Source: Lachnospiraceae bacterium
GTDB lineage: Bacteria > Bacillota > Clostridia > Lachnospirales > Lachnospiraceae
Direction of reading: 5' to 3'
DNA length: 50,247 bases
Assembly: GCA_024399135.1 (NCBI GenBank)
Contig: JAKSHY010000020.1
Location: 1 to 50,247 of the forward strand
Shown: positions 27,370 through 35,603 of the stretch, one piece after another
Numbering within the stretch: the stretch's first letter is position 1
Layout of the letters: the number at the start of each line of letters is the position of its first letter
Notes under the pieces: model-generated
What the model saw: only the letters and a program-made list of their open reading frames with translations
The model's database searches: none
Told to the model about the DNA's origin: nothing
Program-made: the position numbers and the translations under genes

Positions 27370-28503
27370 CTAATTTCCCATTTTCTCATTTAGGCGAACC
27401 AGTTCAAGCTTCTTACTCCGACTCATCTTTTTTATTTCAATTTCACGCTGCAGAGCTTTTCGTTTGCTAGGAAACTCTTCCTGATAAACTATTTCAACAG
27501 GAGGATGTGATCTAGTATATTTGGCACCCTTTCCAGATTGATGTTTATTAAATCGTAATTTAATATCATTAGTGCTACCGGTATATAACGAACCATCCTC
27601 ACACATTAAAATATACACATAATATGGTTCTTGAGGTGCGAGTACATCCTTAACTGCATTTAAAACAACCTTCTTATTCGCTGCCCATTTTGGCTCAACG
27701 AGAAGCTTCTTAGGAGGGTCCCCCGTCAGTCTGTGAACTACCATATTTTCTGGAAGCAGGTCAATACATGCCTTAAGGGCTTTTGTATATTCATCCAAAG
27801 TTGGAAGTTTAAATGAATTCTTTTCATATTCTATAGCTAAATCCGTATTTTTTAACACATGCAAAAGCTGTAGTTTTATCCCTTTACTTCCAAGCTCAAC
27901 TACATGCTGAACTGTTCTTTTCATATCATCTATAGTTTCATTCGGGAGGAATAATATCACATGCGTTATCGTATGAATTCCTATTTCATTCAGCCTCTTT
28001 ATCGCCTCATCATATACTTTCGTATCATATCCTCGGCGTATATAATCAACTGATTCTTTCCGGGTTGTCTGAAGCCCCAGCTCTACCCATACAGGCTTGA
28101 TTGAATTTAGTTCTTTTAGAAGTTCATAAATTTCTTCTGTCAGGCAGTCTGGCCTCGTAGCTATAGATAATACAGCCACATCCTTCCGATTTATTGTCGT
28201 GAGATATATATTTCTTAATCTATCAACATCCCCATCAGGTACATACGTATTGGAAAAAGACTGAAAGTATGCTATATATTTGTCTCCATGGTATTTTCTG
28301 GAGAGTTTCTCCTTTTCTTTTTCTATTGCTTCTTCATCATTATAAGGTACAGAAAAATCTCCTGAGCCCCCCTCTGAGCAGAATATACAGCCTCTCTTTC
28401 CTAACTTTCCATCTCTGTTAGGGCATGTAAATCCGGCATTCATGCTAATTTTGTACAACTTTTGTCCATATTCTGTTTGGCAAAATTCGTTAGTGGTTTT
28501 CAT
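27370..28503 (-). CDS. Radical SAM protein (YhcC/TIGR01212) fused to GIY-YIG domain
   Basis: Residues 1-285 are a YhcC-type radical SAM protein: the cluster region C26PNRDGKLGKRGC39IFC42 (cysteine spacing shown by number) and the segments YFQSFSNTY, LSIATRPDCL, VWVELGLQT and HRLTGDPPKKLLVEPKWA are characteristic. Residues 290-377 are a complete GIY-YIG domain of the UPF0213/YhbQ type: YYVYILMCEDGSLYTGST, RFNKHQSGKGAKYTRSHPP and a conserved glutamate in ALQREIEIKK. No stop or frameshift separates the two, so it is a genuine fusion. The radical SAM substrate of YhcC is unknown (RNA modification is suspected); the GIY-YIG domain suggests nucleic acid contact. The ribosome site is weak. Confidence 0.9.
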   Translation of the reverse strand: MKTTNEFCQTEYGQKLYKISMNAGFTCPNRDGKLGKRGCIFCSEGGSGDFSVPYNDEEAIEKEKEKLSRKYHGDKYIAYFQSFSNTYVPDGDVDRLRNIYLTTINRKDVAVLSIATRPDCLTEEIYELLKELNSIKPVWVELGLQTTRKESVDYIRRGYDTKVYDEAIKRLNEIGIHTITHVILFLPNETIDDMKRTVQHVVELGSKGIKLQLLHVLKNTDLAIEYEKNSFKLPTLDEYTKALKACIDLLPENMVVHRLTGDPPKKLLVEPKWAANKKVVLNAVKDVLAPQEPYYVYILMCEDGSLYTGSTNDIKLRFNKHQSGKGAKYTRSHPPVEIVYQEEFPSKRKALQREIEIKKMSRSKKLELVRLNEKMGN

Positions 28504-28522
28504 ATAAGTCTAAAAATATAAA

Positions 28523-29512
28523 TCATTTAGCAAAAAGGTAATTTGTAATTGCATCCTGAAAACTATGATAGTATGGTTTTTCAATATATGCACAGTGGGC
28601 TGCTCCATCTATTATTTCTCTCTTAGATCCTTCAGGTAATTCCTTATACATTTCATCAATAAGTTCATAATTAAGGTATGGATCAGCATCCCCATATATA
28701 AGTAATGTGGGAACTGTTATTTTAGACATATCAATAAGTTTAACAGATGTGTCCACACATATATCTCTTCTTGGTCCATTCGGGCTACCTTTTCCATCAT
28801 ATTTCCAGCAGCTCGAACAAAAGTATTCTACAATCTCTGGCTCAACTATCGTTTCATCTATCTCTCCGTTGCTGTTAGTCTGAAAATCACCAGCAGCATT
28901 TTCCCACGAATTCTCATGATAATCTGTTTCCACACTGCTTGCACCAATTCCGCTGACAATTGGAGCATATAGTATAAGTTTATTAACCTTTTCAGGATGA
29001 TTTGCAACAAATCTTGAGGTTGTTATAGTTCCCCAGCTCCACCCCAACACATCTATTTTTTCAGCACCTGTAATATTACATATATCATTTACAGCGTAAT
29101 TAATATTATCTGCCGCATAATCTGAGTCAACAATGAAACCATCATCAGGCTTATCCGACTGACCATATCCTGCAATATCTAATCGCCATACTGTATAACC
29201 TTTATCAGCCAGAAAACGAACAAGACTATAATCCTTATAATTAATGTCAAACTCATGTGAAGAGTAAGTCAGACCATGTATTAATATAATATTCTTTTCA
29301 CCAAAATCTGACTTGTATGTACTGTCCATATGCAAATTCAAATCTTGGTATGAAACCTCATAATTCTCAAAGTTGTAATTGCTATTATCCTTACCAGTAT
29401 TACCACAGCCAGTAATACATAGTAGCAATAAACATGCCATTACTATTCTGCAAACATTAAATGTATGTGTGATTCTTTTCGTAATCAATTTTTTGTCATT
29501 CATAATCATCAT
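28523..29512 (-). CDS. Alpha/beta hydrolase lipoprotein
   Basis: A secreted, lipid-anchored hydrolase. The N-terminus has a hydrophobic segment and lipobox (VMACLLLLCITGC then GN), so the mature enzyme would be tethered outside the membrane. The fold is clear: IILIHGLTYSSHEFD gives the oxyanion region, WRLDIAGYGQSDKP is typical, the nucleophile elbow is LGWSWGT, the acid lies in LIYGDADPYL and the histidine in GAAHCAY. Substrate specificity is not readable. The start is uncertain: the frame opens at 29578; ATG at 29512 or 29503 gives a more normal signal peptide. It is 19 bp upstream of the radical SAM fusion gene. Confidence 0.85.
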   Translation of the reverse strand: MMIMNDKKLITKRITHTFNVCRIVMACLLLLCITGCGNTGKDNSNYNFENYEVSYQDLNLHMDSTYKSDFGEKNIILIHGLTYSSHEFDINYKDYSLVRFLADKGYTVWRLDIAGYGQSDKPDDGFIVDSDYAADNINYAVNDICNITGAEKIDVLGWSWGTITTSRFVANHPEKVNKLILYAPIVSGIGASSVETDYHENSWENAAGDFQTNSNGEIDETIVEPEIVEYFCSSCWKYDGKGSPNGPRRDICVDTSVKLIDMSKITVPTLLIYGDADPYLNYELIDEMYKELPEGSKREIIDGAAHCAYIEKPYYHSFQDAITNYLFAK

Positions 29513-29582
29513 AATTTTAATACTGTCCTTGTAATATGTATTTATATACCCATCAATTACTAAGTTGATTTCACTCATCTCC

Positions 29583-29624
29583 GTGTCAAAGGGACACTCC
29601 TTGTGACAAAAGAACCGTCCCCAA
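29583..29624 (-). repeat. REP-like element fragment
   Basis: The minus strand reads GGGGACGGTTCTTTTGTCAC and then a GTGTC/GACAC inverted repeat (plus: 29584-29598). This sequence type is common as short dispersed repeats in Clostridia and is often found near IS200-like (Y1) transposases; that is from memory. It lies between the tRNA terminator and the hydrolase gene, and no transposase is nearby. Confidence 0.45.
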
Positions 29625-29654
29625 CAAAAAAAACCTCTGATTTCTCAGAGGTTT
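29624..29654 (-). terminator. Terminator of tRNA-Leu
   Basis: AAACCTCTGA (29631-29640) pairs with TCAGAGGTTT (29645-29654) around a four-base loop; the minus strand then has eight T. It begins two bases after the tRNA 3' end. Confidence 0.92.
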
Positions 29655-29656
29655 CG

Positions 29657-29741
29657 TGCGGAAGATGGGACTTGAACCCACACGCAAGCAATATGCACAA
29701 GATCCTTAGTCTTGCTCGTCTGCCAGTTCCGACACTTCCGC
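29657..29741 (-). tRNA. tRNA-Leu, anticodon AAG
   Basis: This 85-nt type II tRNA reads GCGGAAG at its 5' end, pairing with CTTCCGC plus discriminator A. The D-arm is TCG...CGA with GG in the loop. The anticodon arm is CAAGA-CTAAGGA-TCTTG, giving AAG (reads CUU; A34 would normally be inosine). A long variable arm and GTGGG-TTCAAGT-CCCAT follow. CCA is not encoded. A promoter (29752-29780) and terminator (29624-29654) frame it as a single-gene unit. Confidence 0.96.
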
Positions 29742-29751
29742 GTGCTTGATT

Positions 29752-29780
29752 ATATTATCACCGCTTTAGCATATAGTCAA
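29752..29780 (-). promoter_or_regulatory. Promoter of tRNA-Leu
   Basis: TTGACT (29775-29780) and TAATAT (29752-29757) lie 17 bp apart on the minus strand, 10 bp before the mature tRNA 5' end. A perfect inverted repeat, AGGTTCAA-ATA-TTGAACCT (29813-29831), lies 33 bp further upstream. Confidence 0.7.
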
Positions 29781-29849
29781 GAACTGTTTTTTACTTTTTT
29801 AATAAAACTTACAGGTTCAAATATTGAACCTTTGCTCATTGATGTTTAG

Positions 29850-29878
29850 AAAAAAAGCGAGTACATATGCACTCGCTT
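29850..29878 (-). terminator. Orphan minus-strand terminator
   Basis: AAGCGAGT (29855-29862) and ACTCGCTT (29871-29878) form a stem with an eight-base loop; the minus strand then has seven T. No minus-strand gene lies upstream within several kilobases (araC and its neighbours are on plus), so what it terminates is unclear. Confidence 0.7.
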
Positions 29879-29896
29879 CGTAAAAGCAACAAAAAA

Positions 29897-29924
29897 TTGC
29901 CTTAACGGCTTTTTCTGATATAAT
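29897..29924 (+). promoter_or_regulatory. Promoter of the AraC-family gene
   Basis: TTGCCT (29897-29902) and a perfect TATAAT (29919-29924) lie 16 bp apart, about 75 bp before ATG 30001. Confidence 0.5.
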
Positions 29925-29936
29925 AATATCGTTATT

Positions 29937-29964
29937 TGCATAATCAAAATATATCAATTACGCA
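29937..29964. promoter_or_regulatory. Inverted repeat, possible operator at araC
   Basis: TGCATAAT (29937-29944) and ATTACGCA (29957-29964) are inverted with one mismatch, 12 bp apart, just downstream of the predicted -10 box. Autoregulation by the adjacent regulator is possible but not shown. Confidence 0.35.
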
Positions 29965-30000
29965 TATTTTTATAAATATATCACTTTGAGGTGCGATATT

Positions 30001-30924
30001 ATGACAAAAGAAAACGATATTATTACAAAGCGAAATGACCGTTCTCAGGTTATGAACTATAATAATCCACTTTTTTATTGTTTCGCTGACAAACATTTCT
30101 ATTCCCCAGAGCAGTCATACACTATTTCCGAGCACTGGCATGAAGATATGGAATTCATGTATATAATAGAAGGAAGCCTTGAATATTCAGTTAATGGCGA
30201 AAATATTCATCTGAATGCAGGAGAAGGAATTTTCGTGAACACAAGGCGAATCCATGCTAATTATTCGCCAAAAGGGGAATACTGTGTATTTTTGTGCATA
30301 ATAGTTCACCCATCCTACCTTAGTGTCTCTAATTATGTTGAGCAAAAATTCATAGCACCTATGACTGATGCTTCAGCATTTGATTATCTTCTTCTTTCCA
30401 AGGATGACTGGACTGGAGAAATAATAGATATTCTTTATAGTCTATTCGAATACGGAGAGCAGGACACACTTGAGCTTGAAATTTTGGAATCGTGTTTTAA
30501 GATTATGCGTCTTATGTACCATAACATCGATTTAACCAAAATCAAAAAAACTGCTTCCAATATGCATGTTAACACCTTCAAGGAAATGATGATGTACATC
30601 CAGAATCACTATATGGAAAAGGTTGCACTCGAAGAAATCGCTGCCGCTGGAAATGTTGGCAAGACTCTATGCACTAAAATCTTCAAGCATTTCGTACAGA
30701 GCACTCCAACTGAATACCTCATTAAATACAGAATAACGAAAAGTCTTGAGCTTCTGACTGGAACAGAAATGAGCATTACAGATATTGCATATGCAACCGG
30801 TTTCACCAGTGCAAGCCATTTCACCAAGACATTCCGTGAGCAGCTTGGATACACTCCTAATAAATACCGCAATTCTAACCTCATTTATGACAAATTCAAA
30901 TTCCACAAGGTTAGTACCCTGTAG
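30001..30924 (+). CDS. AraC-family transcriptional regulator with cupin sensor
   Basis: From ATG 30001 (GAGGTG nine bases upstream) the protein is 307 residues. Residues about 20-110 are a cupin ligand-binding domain (ISEHWHEDMEFMYIIEGSLEY, in part, and HLNAGEGIFVNTRRIH). The last 100 residues hold the two helix-turn-helix motifs: VALEEIAAAGNVGKTLCTKIFK and the conserved ITDIAYATGFTSASHFTKTF with YTPNKYR. Relatives respond to sugars and control carbohydrate uptake genes; here the ABC importer at 32.7 kb on the same strand is a candidate target. An upstream TTG (29986) in frame is less likely. Confidence 0.93.
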   Translation: MTKENDIITKRNDRSQVMNYNNPLFYCFADKHFYSPEQSYTISEHWHEDMEFMYIIEGSLEYSVNGENIHLNAGEGIFVNTRRIHANYSPKGEYCVFLCIIVHPSYLSVSNYVEQKFIAPMTDASAFDYLLLSKDDWTGEIIDILYSLFEYGEQDTLELEILESCFKIMRLMYHNIDLTKIKKTASNMHVNTFKEMMMYIQNHYMEKVALEEIAAAGNVGKTLCTKIFKHFVQSTPTEYLIKYRITKSLELLTGTEMSITDIAYATGFTSASHFTKTFREQLGYTPNKYRNSNLIYDKFKFHKVSTL

Positions 30925-31027
30925 TATTTATTAATTATTATATTTTTTGATTATGTATGATATAATTTTAACAATCTAAACCGTTCTATTGCAGGTTCAG
31001 TATATTAATTTAGAAGGGGATAATAAT

Positions 31028-31846
31028 ATGGGCATATTGGACAAATATATAGACAATCCTATTCTTTTAAAAGCTATTGAAGTACTTATTGTAATAGCTG
31101 TATGTGTACTTCTAAATATAATCGTTAATATTGTCTTTAAAAAAATCAGCAAACGAAAAGATGCTATCAATATTAAATTCTTTAAAAGCCTTTTACGTGT
31201 AGTTATATTTGCGGTATGCATATATCAGATTCTTACTCTGTTTAGCTTCACTAAGGATATCAGTAAAACTCTCATGCAAAGTAGTGCCCTTTTGCTTGCC
31301 ATTGCTACATTTGCTGCTCAACACGCTTTAGGCAACGTCATTAGTGGATTATTCCTTTCGGCATCCAAACCATATGAAATCAATGACAAGGTAAAGGTTG
31401 TTAGTGGCGGGACCATTCTTGCTGAAGGTAATGTAGCTGATATTTCTATAAGACATACTATTATAAGAACATACGATGGTCAGTCGTGCATCATTCCTAA
31501 CAGTATTATGGACTCTTCTGTCATTGTTAACACTAATTACACTAAGGATGTTGGTAACTTCCTGGAGGTTGAAATATCTTACGACTCAGATGTCGAGCTG
31601 GCATCACACCTTTTGAAAGATATAATTGTTAAACATCCTAAAACTCTTAATACTGAAGAAAAAACGAATGTATTCCTTAAGGAGATTGCATCAAGCGGCC
31701 TTATTCTCAAGGCTACTGTCTGGTCACCTACAGTTGATGACAGTTTTATGGCCTGTAGTGATATAAGAAAAGAAGTATTAAAGGTATTTAAAGCTCATAA
31801 TATTGAAATCCCTTATGACATTATTACAATTAAAACCACTGAATAA
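31028..31846 (+). CDS. Small-conductance mechanosensitive channel, MscS family
   Basis: From ATG 31028 (AAGGGG eight bases upstream) the product is 272 residues, the size of core MscS proteins. Three membrane helices are visible (LLKAIEVLIVIAVCVLLNII, SLLRVVIFAVCIYQILTLF and the pore helix ALLLAIATFAAQHALGNVISG, in part). The cytoplasmic beta and alpha/beta domains follow (KPYEINDKVKVVSGG, IRTYDGQSCIIPNS). It protects cells from hypo-osmotic shock. It is a separate unit after araC with no clear terminator on either side. Confidence 0.93.
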   Translation: MGILDKYIDNPILLKAIEVLIVIAVCVLLNIIVNIVFKKISKRKDAINIKFFKSLLRVVIFAVCIYQILTLFSFTKDISKTLMQSSALLLAIATFAAQHALGNVISGLFLSASKPYEINDKVKVVSGGTILAEGNVADISIRHTIIRTYDGQSCIIPNSIMDSSVIVNTNYTKDVGNFLEVEISYDSDVELASHLLKDIIVKHPKTLNTEEKTNVFLKEIASSGLILKATVWSPTVDDSFMACSDIRKEVLKVFKAHNIEIPYDIITIKTTE

Positions 31847-31924
31847 ATTTTCTGAAACTATATTGTTAAGATGAATAAAACGCATCTTCTAACCTAAAAT
31901 ATCTTAAGGACAAAGATACACACT

Positions 31925-32674
31925 ATGATTACAAGAGAAATTACTACAATAGATGAACTATTAATATTCGTTAATGAATTATCCAAGCAACACGGTCTTG
32001 ATCTATGGTATAGAGGCGAAGAGAATTCTGAGCTTTCATTAATACCATCTATTCAAAGAAGTCAAAAAAGAATCGATGTAGAACGTTTCATAACTAACGA
32101 CTTCTATATTAAAGCTAAACAGATAATGGATAATCCACCCGAAAAGCATAATTATGCAGACTGGGTTGCCATCATGCAGCATTATGGTCTTCCAACCAGA
32201 ATGCTTGACTGGAGCCGCTCTCCTCTCATTGCATCATTCTTCGCAACTGAAACGTACAAGGAAAATCCAGAGCTCGATGCTTCCGTATGGGTACTTTCAC
32301 CTATTAACTTAAACGAAATGGAAGGCTTCGGAAGATGTATCTACCCTAACGATGCTGATACAACTCAGGAAATGCTTCTTCCTGCCTTTAAACATAACCA
32401 TCACAACCATGAGCTTGATGACAAAATTTTGGCCTGCGCCTCTACCAACAATAATCTTAGAATGTACTCGCAGCAGTCCAATTTCACAGTTCATAACTCA
32501 TTAAGACGCTTAGAGGATATCTGTGATGAAAATACTCTTTATAAAATTATTATTCCTAGAGATGCTAAAAAATTCTTTATTAAATCTCTCAGGGTTTTTG
32601 GTATTACGGAAGGTTCAATTTACCCGGACCTTGAGCACATTTCCAAGGATTTAAGACATTCCTACGAGATTTAA
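31925..32674 (+). CDS. FRG domain-containing protein
   Basis: This 249-residue soluble protein carries the FRG domain (PF08867 type): WYRGEENSELSLIPSIQRS near the N-terminus and the hallmark IMQHYGLPTRMLDWSRSPLIASFFA (given here as landmark ends; residues about 85-110). The C-terminal region has FGITEGSIYPDLEHISKDL, which recurs in the family. The biochemical role of FRG is unknown; such proteins are often found in mobile or defence contexts. Here it lies between an MscS gene and a sugar ABC operon, with no other defence gene. The ribosome site is weak (AAGGAC, distant). Confidence 0.88.
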   Translation: MITREITTIDELLIFVNELSKQHGLDLWYRGEENSELSLIPSIQRSQKRIDVERFITNDFYIKAKQIMDNPPEKHNYADWVAIMQHYGLPTRMLDWSRSPLIASFFATETYKENPELDASVWVLSPINLNEMEGFGRCIYPNDADTTQEMLLPAFKHNHHNHELDDKILACASTNNNLRMYSQQSNFTVHNSLRRLEDICDENTLYKIIIPRDAKKFFIKSLRVFGITEGSIYPDLEHISKDLRHSYEI

Positions 32675-32720
32675 CGGCATAAACAAGAATGTCGCACAAA
32701 TATATAACGAGGAGCATGGC

Positions 32721-33821
32721 ATGAAAATAGTACTCAAAAATTTAACCAAGAAATTTCCTAACAGAAACAAAAAAGCTGGTGGAGACGTAATCGCAGTTAA
32801 TAACTTTGATTTCGAGATTCCAGACGGTACACTTGTTGGATTATTAGGTCCTTCCGGATGTGGAAAATCAACTACACTTAATCTCATAAGTGGATTAGAA
32901 ACGCCAACAGAGGGCTCAATATTCTTCGGCGAGGATGATGTAACCAAGCTTCCACCTGAAAACCGTGGTGTTGGTCTCGTTTTCCAAAGCTATGCCTTAT
33001 ATCCACATCTGACAGTTTTTAAAAACATCCAGTTCCCATTAGAAAACCTTCGTGGAAGTGAAAAATTAACCAAGGAGGAAATGGAAAAGCGAGTTAACGA
33101 AGCAGCAAAACTTGTTCAGATTGATATGCTTCTTGAGAGAAAACCATCAGAATTATCCGGAGGACAGCAGCAAAGAGTTGCTATAGCCAGAGCACTGGTC
33201 AAGATGCCAAGGGTTCTTTTATTAGATGAGCCATTGTCTAATCTTGACGCAAGATTAAGACTTCAGACTCGTGAAGAAATAAGAAGAATCCAAAAAGAAA
33301 CAAACATAACAACTGTTTTTGTTACTCATGATCAGGACGAAGCCATGAGTATTTCAGATATCATAGTAGTAATGAAGGATGGAATGGTACAACAGATTGG
33401 CAAACCTCAGGAAGTATATGACAATCCAGTTAATCTGTTCGTTGCAAAGTTCTTAGGAACTCCTCCTATTAATGTTTTCGAGGGCGAGGTAAAGGAAAAC
33501 AAGCTGTTTATCAACAATGAAGCTGTTCTTGATATTAAGAATGTTGACAACCGTAAGGTTTTCGTTGCTATAAGACCTGAAGGCTTCATCCCTTCTTCTT
33601 CAGGAGCATTAACATGTAACCTTGGGCGTCTAGAGGTCATGGGACGAGATGTCAGCATCGTATCTACTCATCCATCTTCTCTTAACGATACTATAAGATC
33701 AATCGTTAACTCGGAATCAATCGTTAGCGAGAACCTTAAAGAGGTTAAGTTCGATCTTAAACCTAATAAGGTATATATCTTTGACCATGATACAGAAGAA
33801 AGAATCATTTTCGAGGTATAA
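32721..33821 (+). CDS. ugpC: Carbohydrate ABC importer ATPase, UgpC/MsmK type
   Basis: This 366-residue ATPase energises the importer encoded by the next three genes. Walker A is GPSGCGKST, the Q-loop is in GLVFQSYALYPHL, the signature is LSGGQQQR, Walker B is RVLLLDEPLSNLDA and the switch histidine is in FVTHDQDEAM. A C-terminal TOBE regulatory domain (from about residue 240, with AIRPEGF) is present, as in CUT1 sugar importers. The start has GAGGAG seven bases upstream. Two base pairs separate it from the first permease gene. The symbol follows family naming. Confidence 0.94.
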   Translation: MKIVLKNLTKKFPNRNKKAGGDVIAVNNFDFEIPDGTLVGLLGPSGCGKSTTLNLISGLETPTEGSIFFGEDDVTKLPPENRGVGLVFQSYALYPHLTVFKNIQFPLENLRGSEKLTKEEMEKRVNEAAKLVQIDMLLERKPSELSGGQQQRVAIARALVKMPRVLLLDEPLSNLDARLRLQTREEIRRIQKETNITTVFVTHDQDEAMSISDIIVVMKDGMVQQIGKPQEVYDNPVNLFVAKFLGTPPINVFEGEVKENKLFINNEAVLDIKNVDNRKVFVAIRPEGFIPSSSGALTCNLGRLEVMGRDVSIVSTHPSSLNDTIRSIVNSESIVSENLKEVKFDLKPNKVYIFDHDTEERIIFEV

Positions 33822-33823
33822 GC

Positions 33824-34714
33824 ATGACTAAGAATAACAAAAAAGCCTATTTATATTTAATACCGGCCTTTCTTTTCTTAGGAGCATTCATGATATATCC
33901 TCTCATCGATGTATTCATATATTCCTTCGAAGAAGGATATAACTTCGCTTCTGGAACATCATTTGGTATCGGTTCATACAATTATTCATATGTGATGCAT
34001 GATCAGTATTTTTTGCAGGCTCTTAAGAACACCTTCATACTGGTTATTATTACAGTACCTATTTCAACCGGACTTGCACTACTTATTTCAGTTCTGTTAA
34101 GTTCTATTAAGCCATTAAAGGATTTATTCCAGACAGTTTATTTCCTGCCTTACGTAACTAATACATTGGCAGTTGGTCTGGTTTTCATGATTTTGTTTAA
34201 GAAAACTGCTTACTCTGATGGATTAATCAACCTTTTGATCAATTTTTTCGGTGGTGAAAGTGTTGATTTCATTGATGGACCTTACTGGGCGAAAATGCTG
34301 GTAATGTGCATCTACACAATCTGGATAGTTATGCCGTTTAAAATACTGATTTTAACTTCAGCTCTAGCTTCTGTTAATCCAGTTTATTACAAAGCTGCCA
34401 AGGTTGATGGTACAAGTCGATTCAGAATTTTTTATAAAATAACACTCCCTATGATATCTCCAATGATTTTTTACTTAATAATCACTGGCTTCATAGGCGC
34501 CTTTAAAGCATATTCAGATGAAGTTGCACTGTTCGGTACAGATCTTAATGCAGCTGGCATGAATACTATTGTAGGATATGTTTACGACATGCTGTATGGA
34601 AACTCCGGTGGATATCCATCATATGCTTCAGGAGCTGCAATTATACTATTCGCAATTGTACTGACTATAACAGTAATCAATCTTTTAGTATCAAGGAAAA
34701 ATACAACTTATTAA
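33824..34714 (+). CDS. CUT1 sugar ABC importer permease (MalF/UgpA-like)
   Basis: This 296-residue protein has six membrane helices, starting with AYLYLIPAFLFLGAFMIYPL, typical of the first permease of CUT1 importers. The EAA-type cytoplasmic loop that docks to the ATPase is YYKAAKVDGTSRFRIFYKITLPM (key residues E/A replaced by KAA...G; about 190-212). It lies 2 bp after the ATPase gene and 13 bp before the second permease, so the three are one operon. Confidence 0.93.
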   Translation: MTKNNKKAYLYLIPAFLFLGAFMIYPLIDVFIYSFEEGYNFASGTSFGIGSYNYSYVMHDQYFLQALKNTFILVIITVPISTGLALLISVLLSSIKPLKDLFQTVYFLPYVTNTLAVGLVFMILFKKTAYSDGLINLLINFFGGESVDFIDGPYWAKMLVMCIYTIWIVMPFKILILTSALASVNPVYYKAAKVDGTSRFRIFYKITLPMISPMIFYLIITGFIGAFKAYSDEVALFGTDLNAAGMNTIVGYVYDMLYGNSGGYPSYASGAAIILFAIVLTITVINLLVSRKNTTY

Positions 34715-34727
34715 ATGAGGATTTAAT

Positions 34728-35603
34728 ATGTCTAATCAATTATCATTCGAAAAAATAGAAAAAGGAGCCCGTAGAAAGAATAATATTAGAAATACCGTAA
34801 TTTACGTTTCACTTATTCTATGGGCAATCATTGTGCTGTTTCCGTTTTACTGGATGCTGTTAACATCCCTAAAAAGCTACAGTACCTATAATTCGGAATA
34901 TATTCCAAAGTTTTTTACTCTCTCACCTACTTTAGAGAACTATTTTGATGCATTCACTACTGTTTCATTAGGACAATATCTTTGGAATACATTAATTTTC
35001 ACTATTATTACTACTGCTATTATGCTTGTTGTAATTACACTGGCTGCTTTTGCTTTCGCAAGACTTGAGTTCAAGGGACGAAACCTCATATTCACGCTTT
35101 TCTTAGCTCTTATGATGATTCCTAACGAACTCGTTGTTATTACTAATTTTGCAACCATTACTTCTTTAAATATGCGAAACACCTTCACAGGTCTTATATT
35201 GCCGTCAGTTACTTCTGTCTTCTACATCTACTTATTAAAAGAAAACTTTCAGGGTGTTTCTGATGACCTGTATTATGCGGCAAAAGTAGATGGCACTACG
35301 GATCTTCGCTATCTTCTTAAAGTACTTATACCTATCTGCAAACCCACTTTGATAACAATAGTTATTCTAAAAGTGATTGAATGTTGGAACTCATATGTCT
35401 GGCCAAGACTTATAACAGACGATTCCAACTATTTCCTCGTATCTAATGGTATTCAGGAAATTAGAGAAAACGGCTTTGGACGTGAAAATATACCTGCCAT
35501 GATGGCTGCCGTTGTAGTTATTTCACTTCCACTTATCATTCTGTTTTTAGCATTTCATAAGAAGATTATGGCAGGTGTTGCCAGAGGAGGTTCTAAGGGC
35601 TAA
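34728..35603 (+). CDS. CUT1 sugar ABC importer permease (MalG/UgpE-like)
   Basis: This 291-residue protein is the second permease: N-terminal VIYVSLILWAIIVLFPFYWMLLTSLK (landmark), six helices in all, and the ATPase-docking loop YYAAKVDGTTDLRYLLKVLIP. The C-terminus KKIMAGVARGGSKG is the typical end of MalG-type proteins. Its stop overlaps the start of the binding-protein gene by one base (TAATG). Confidence 0.93.
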   Translation: MSNQLSFEKIEKGARRKNNIRNTVIYVSLILWAIIVLFPFYWMLLTSLKSYSTYNSEYIPKFFTLSPTLENYFDAFTTVSLGQYLWNTLIFTIITTAIMLVVITLAAFAFARLEFKGRNLIFTLFLALMMIPNELVVITNFATITSLNMRNTFTGLILPSVTSVFYIYLLKENFQGVSDDLYYAAKVDGTTDLRYLLKVLIPICKPTLITIVILKVIECWNSYVWPRLITDDSNYFLVSNGIQEIRENGFGRENIPAMMAAVVVISLPLIILFLAFHKKIMAGVARGGSKG

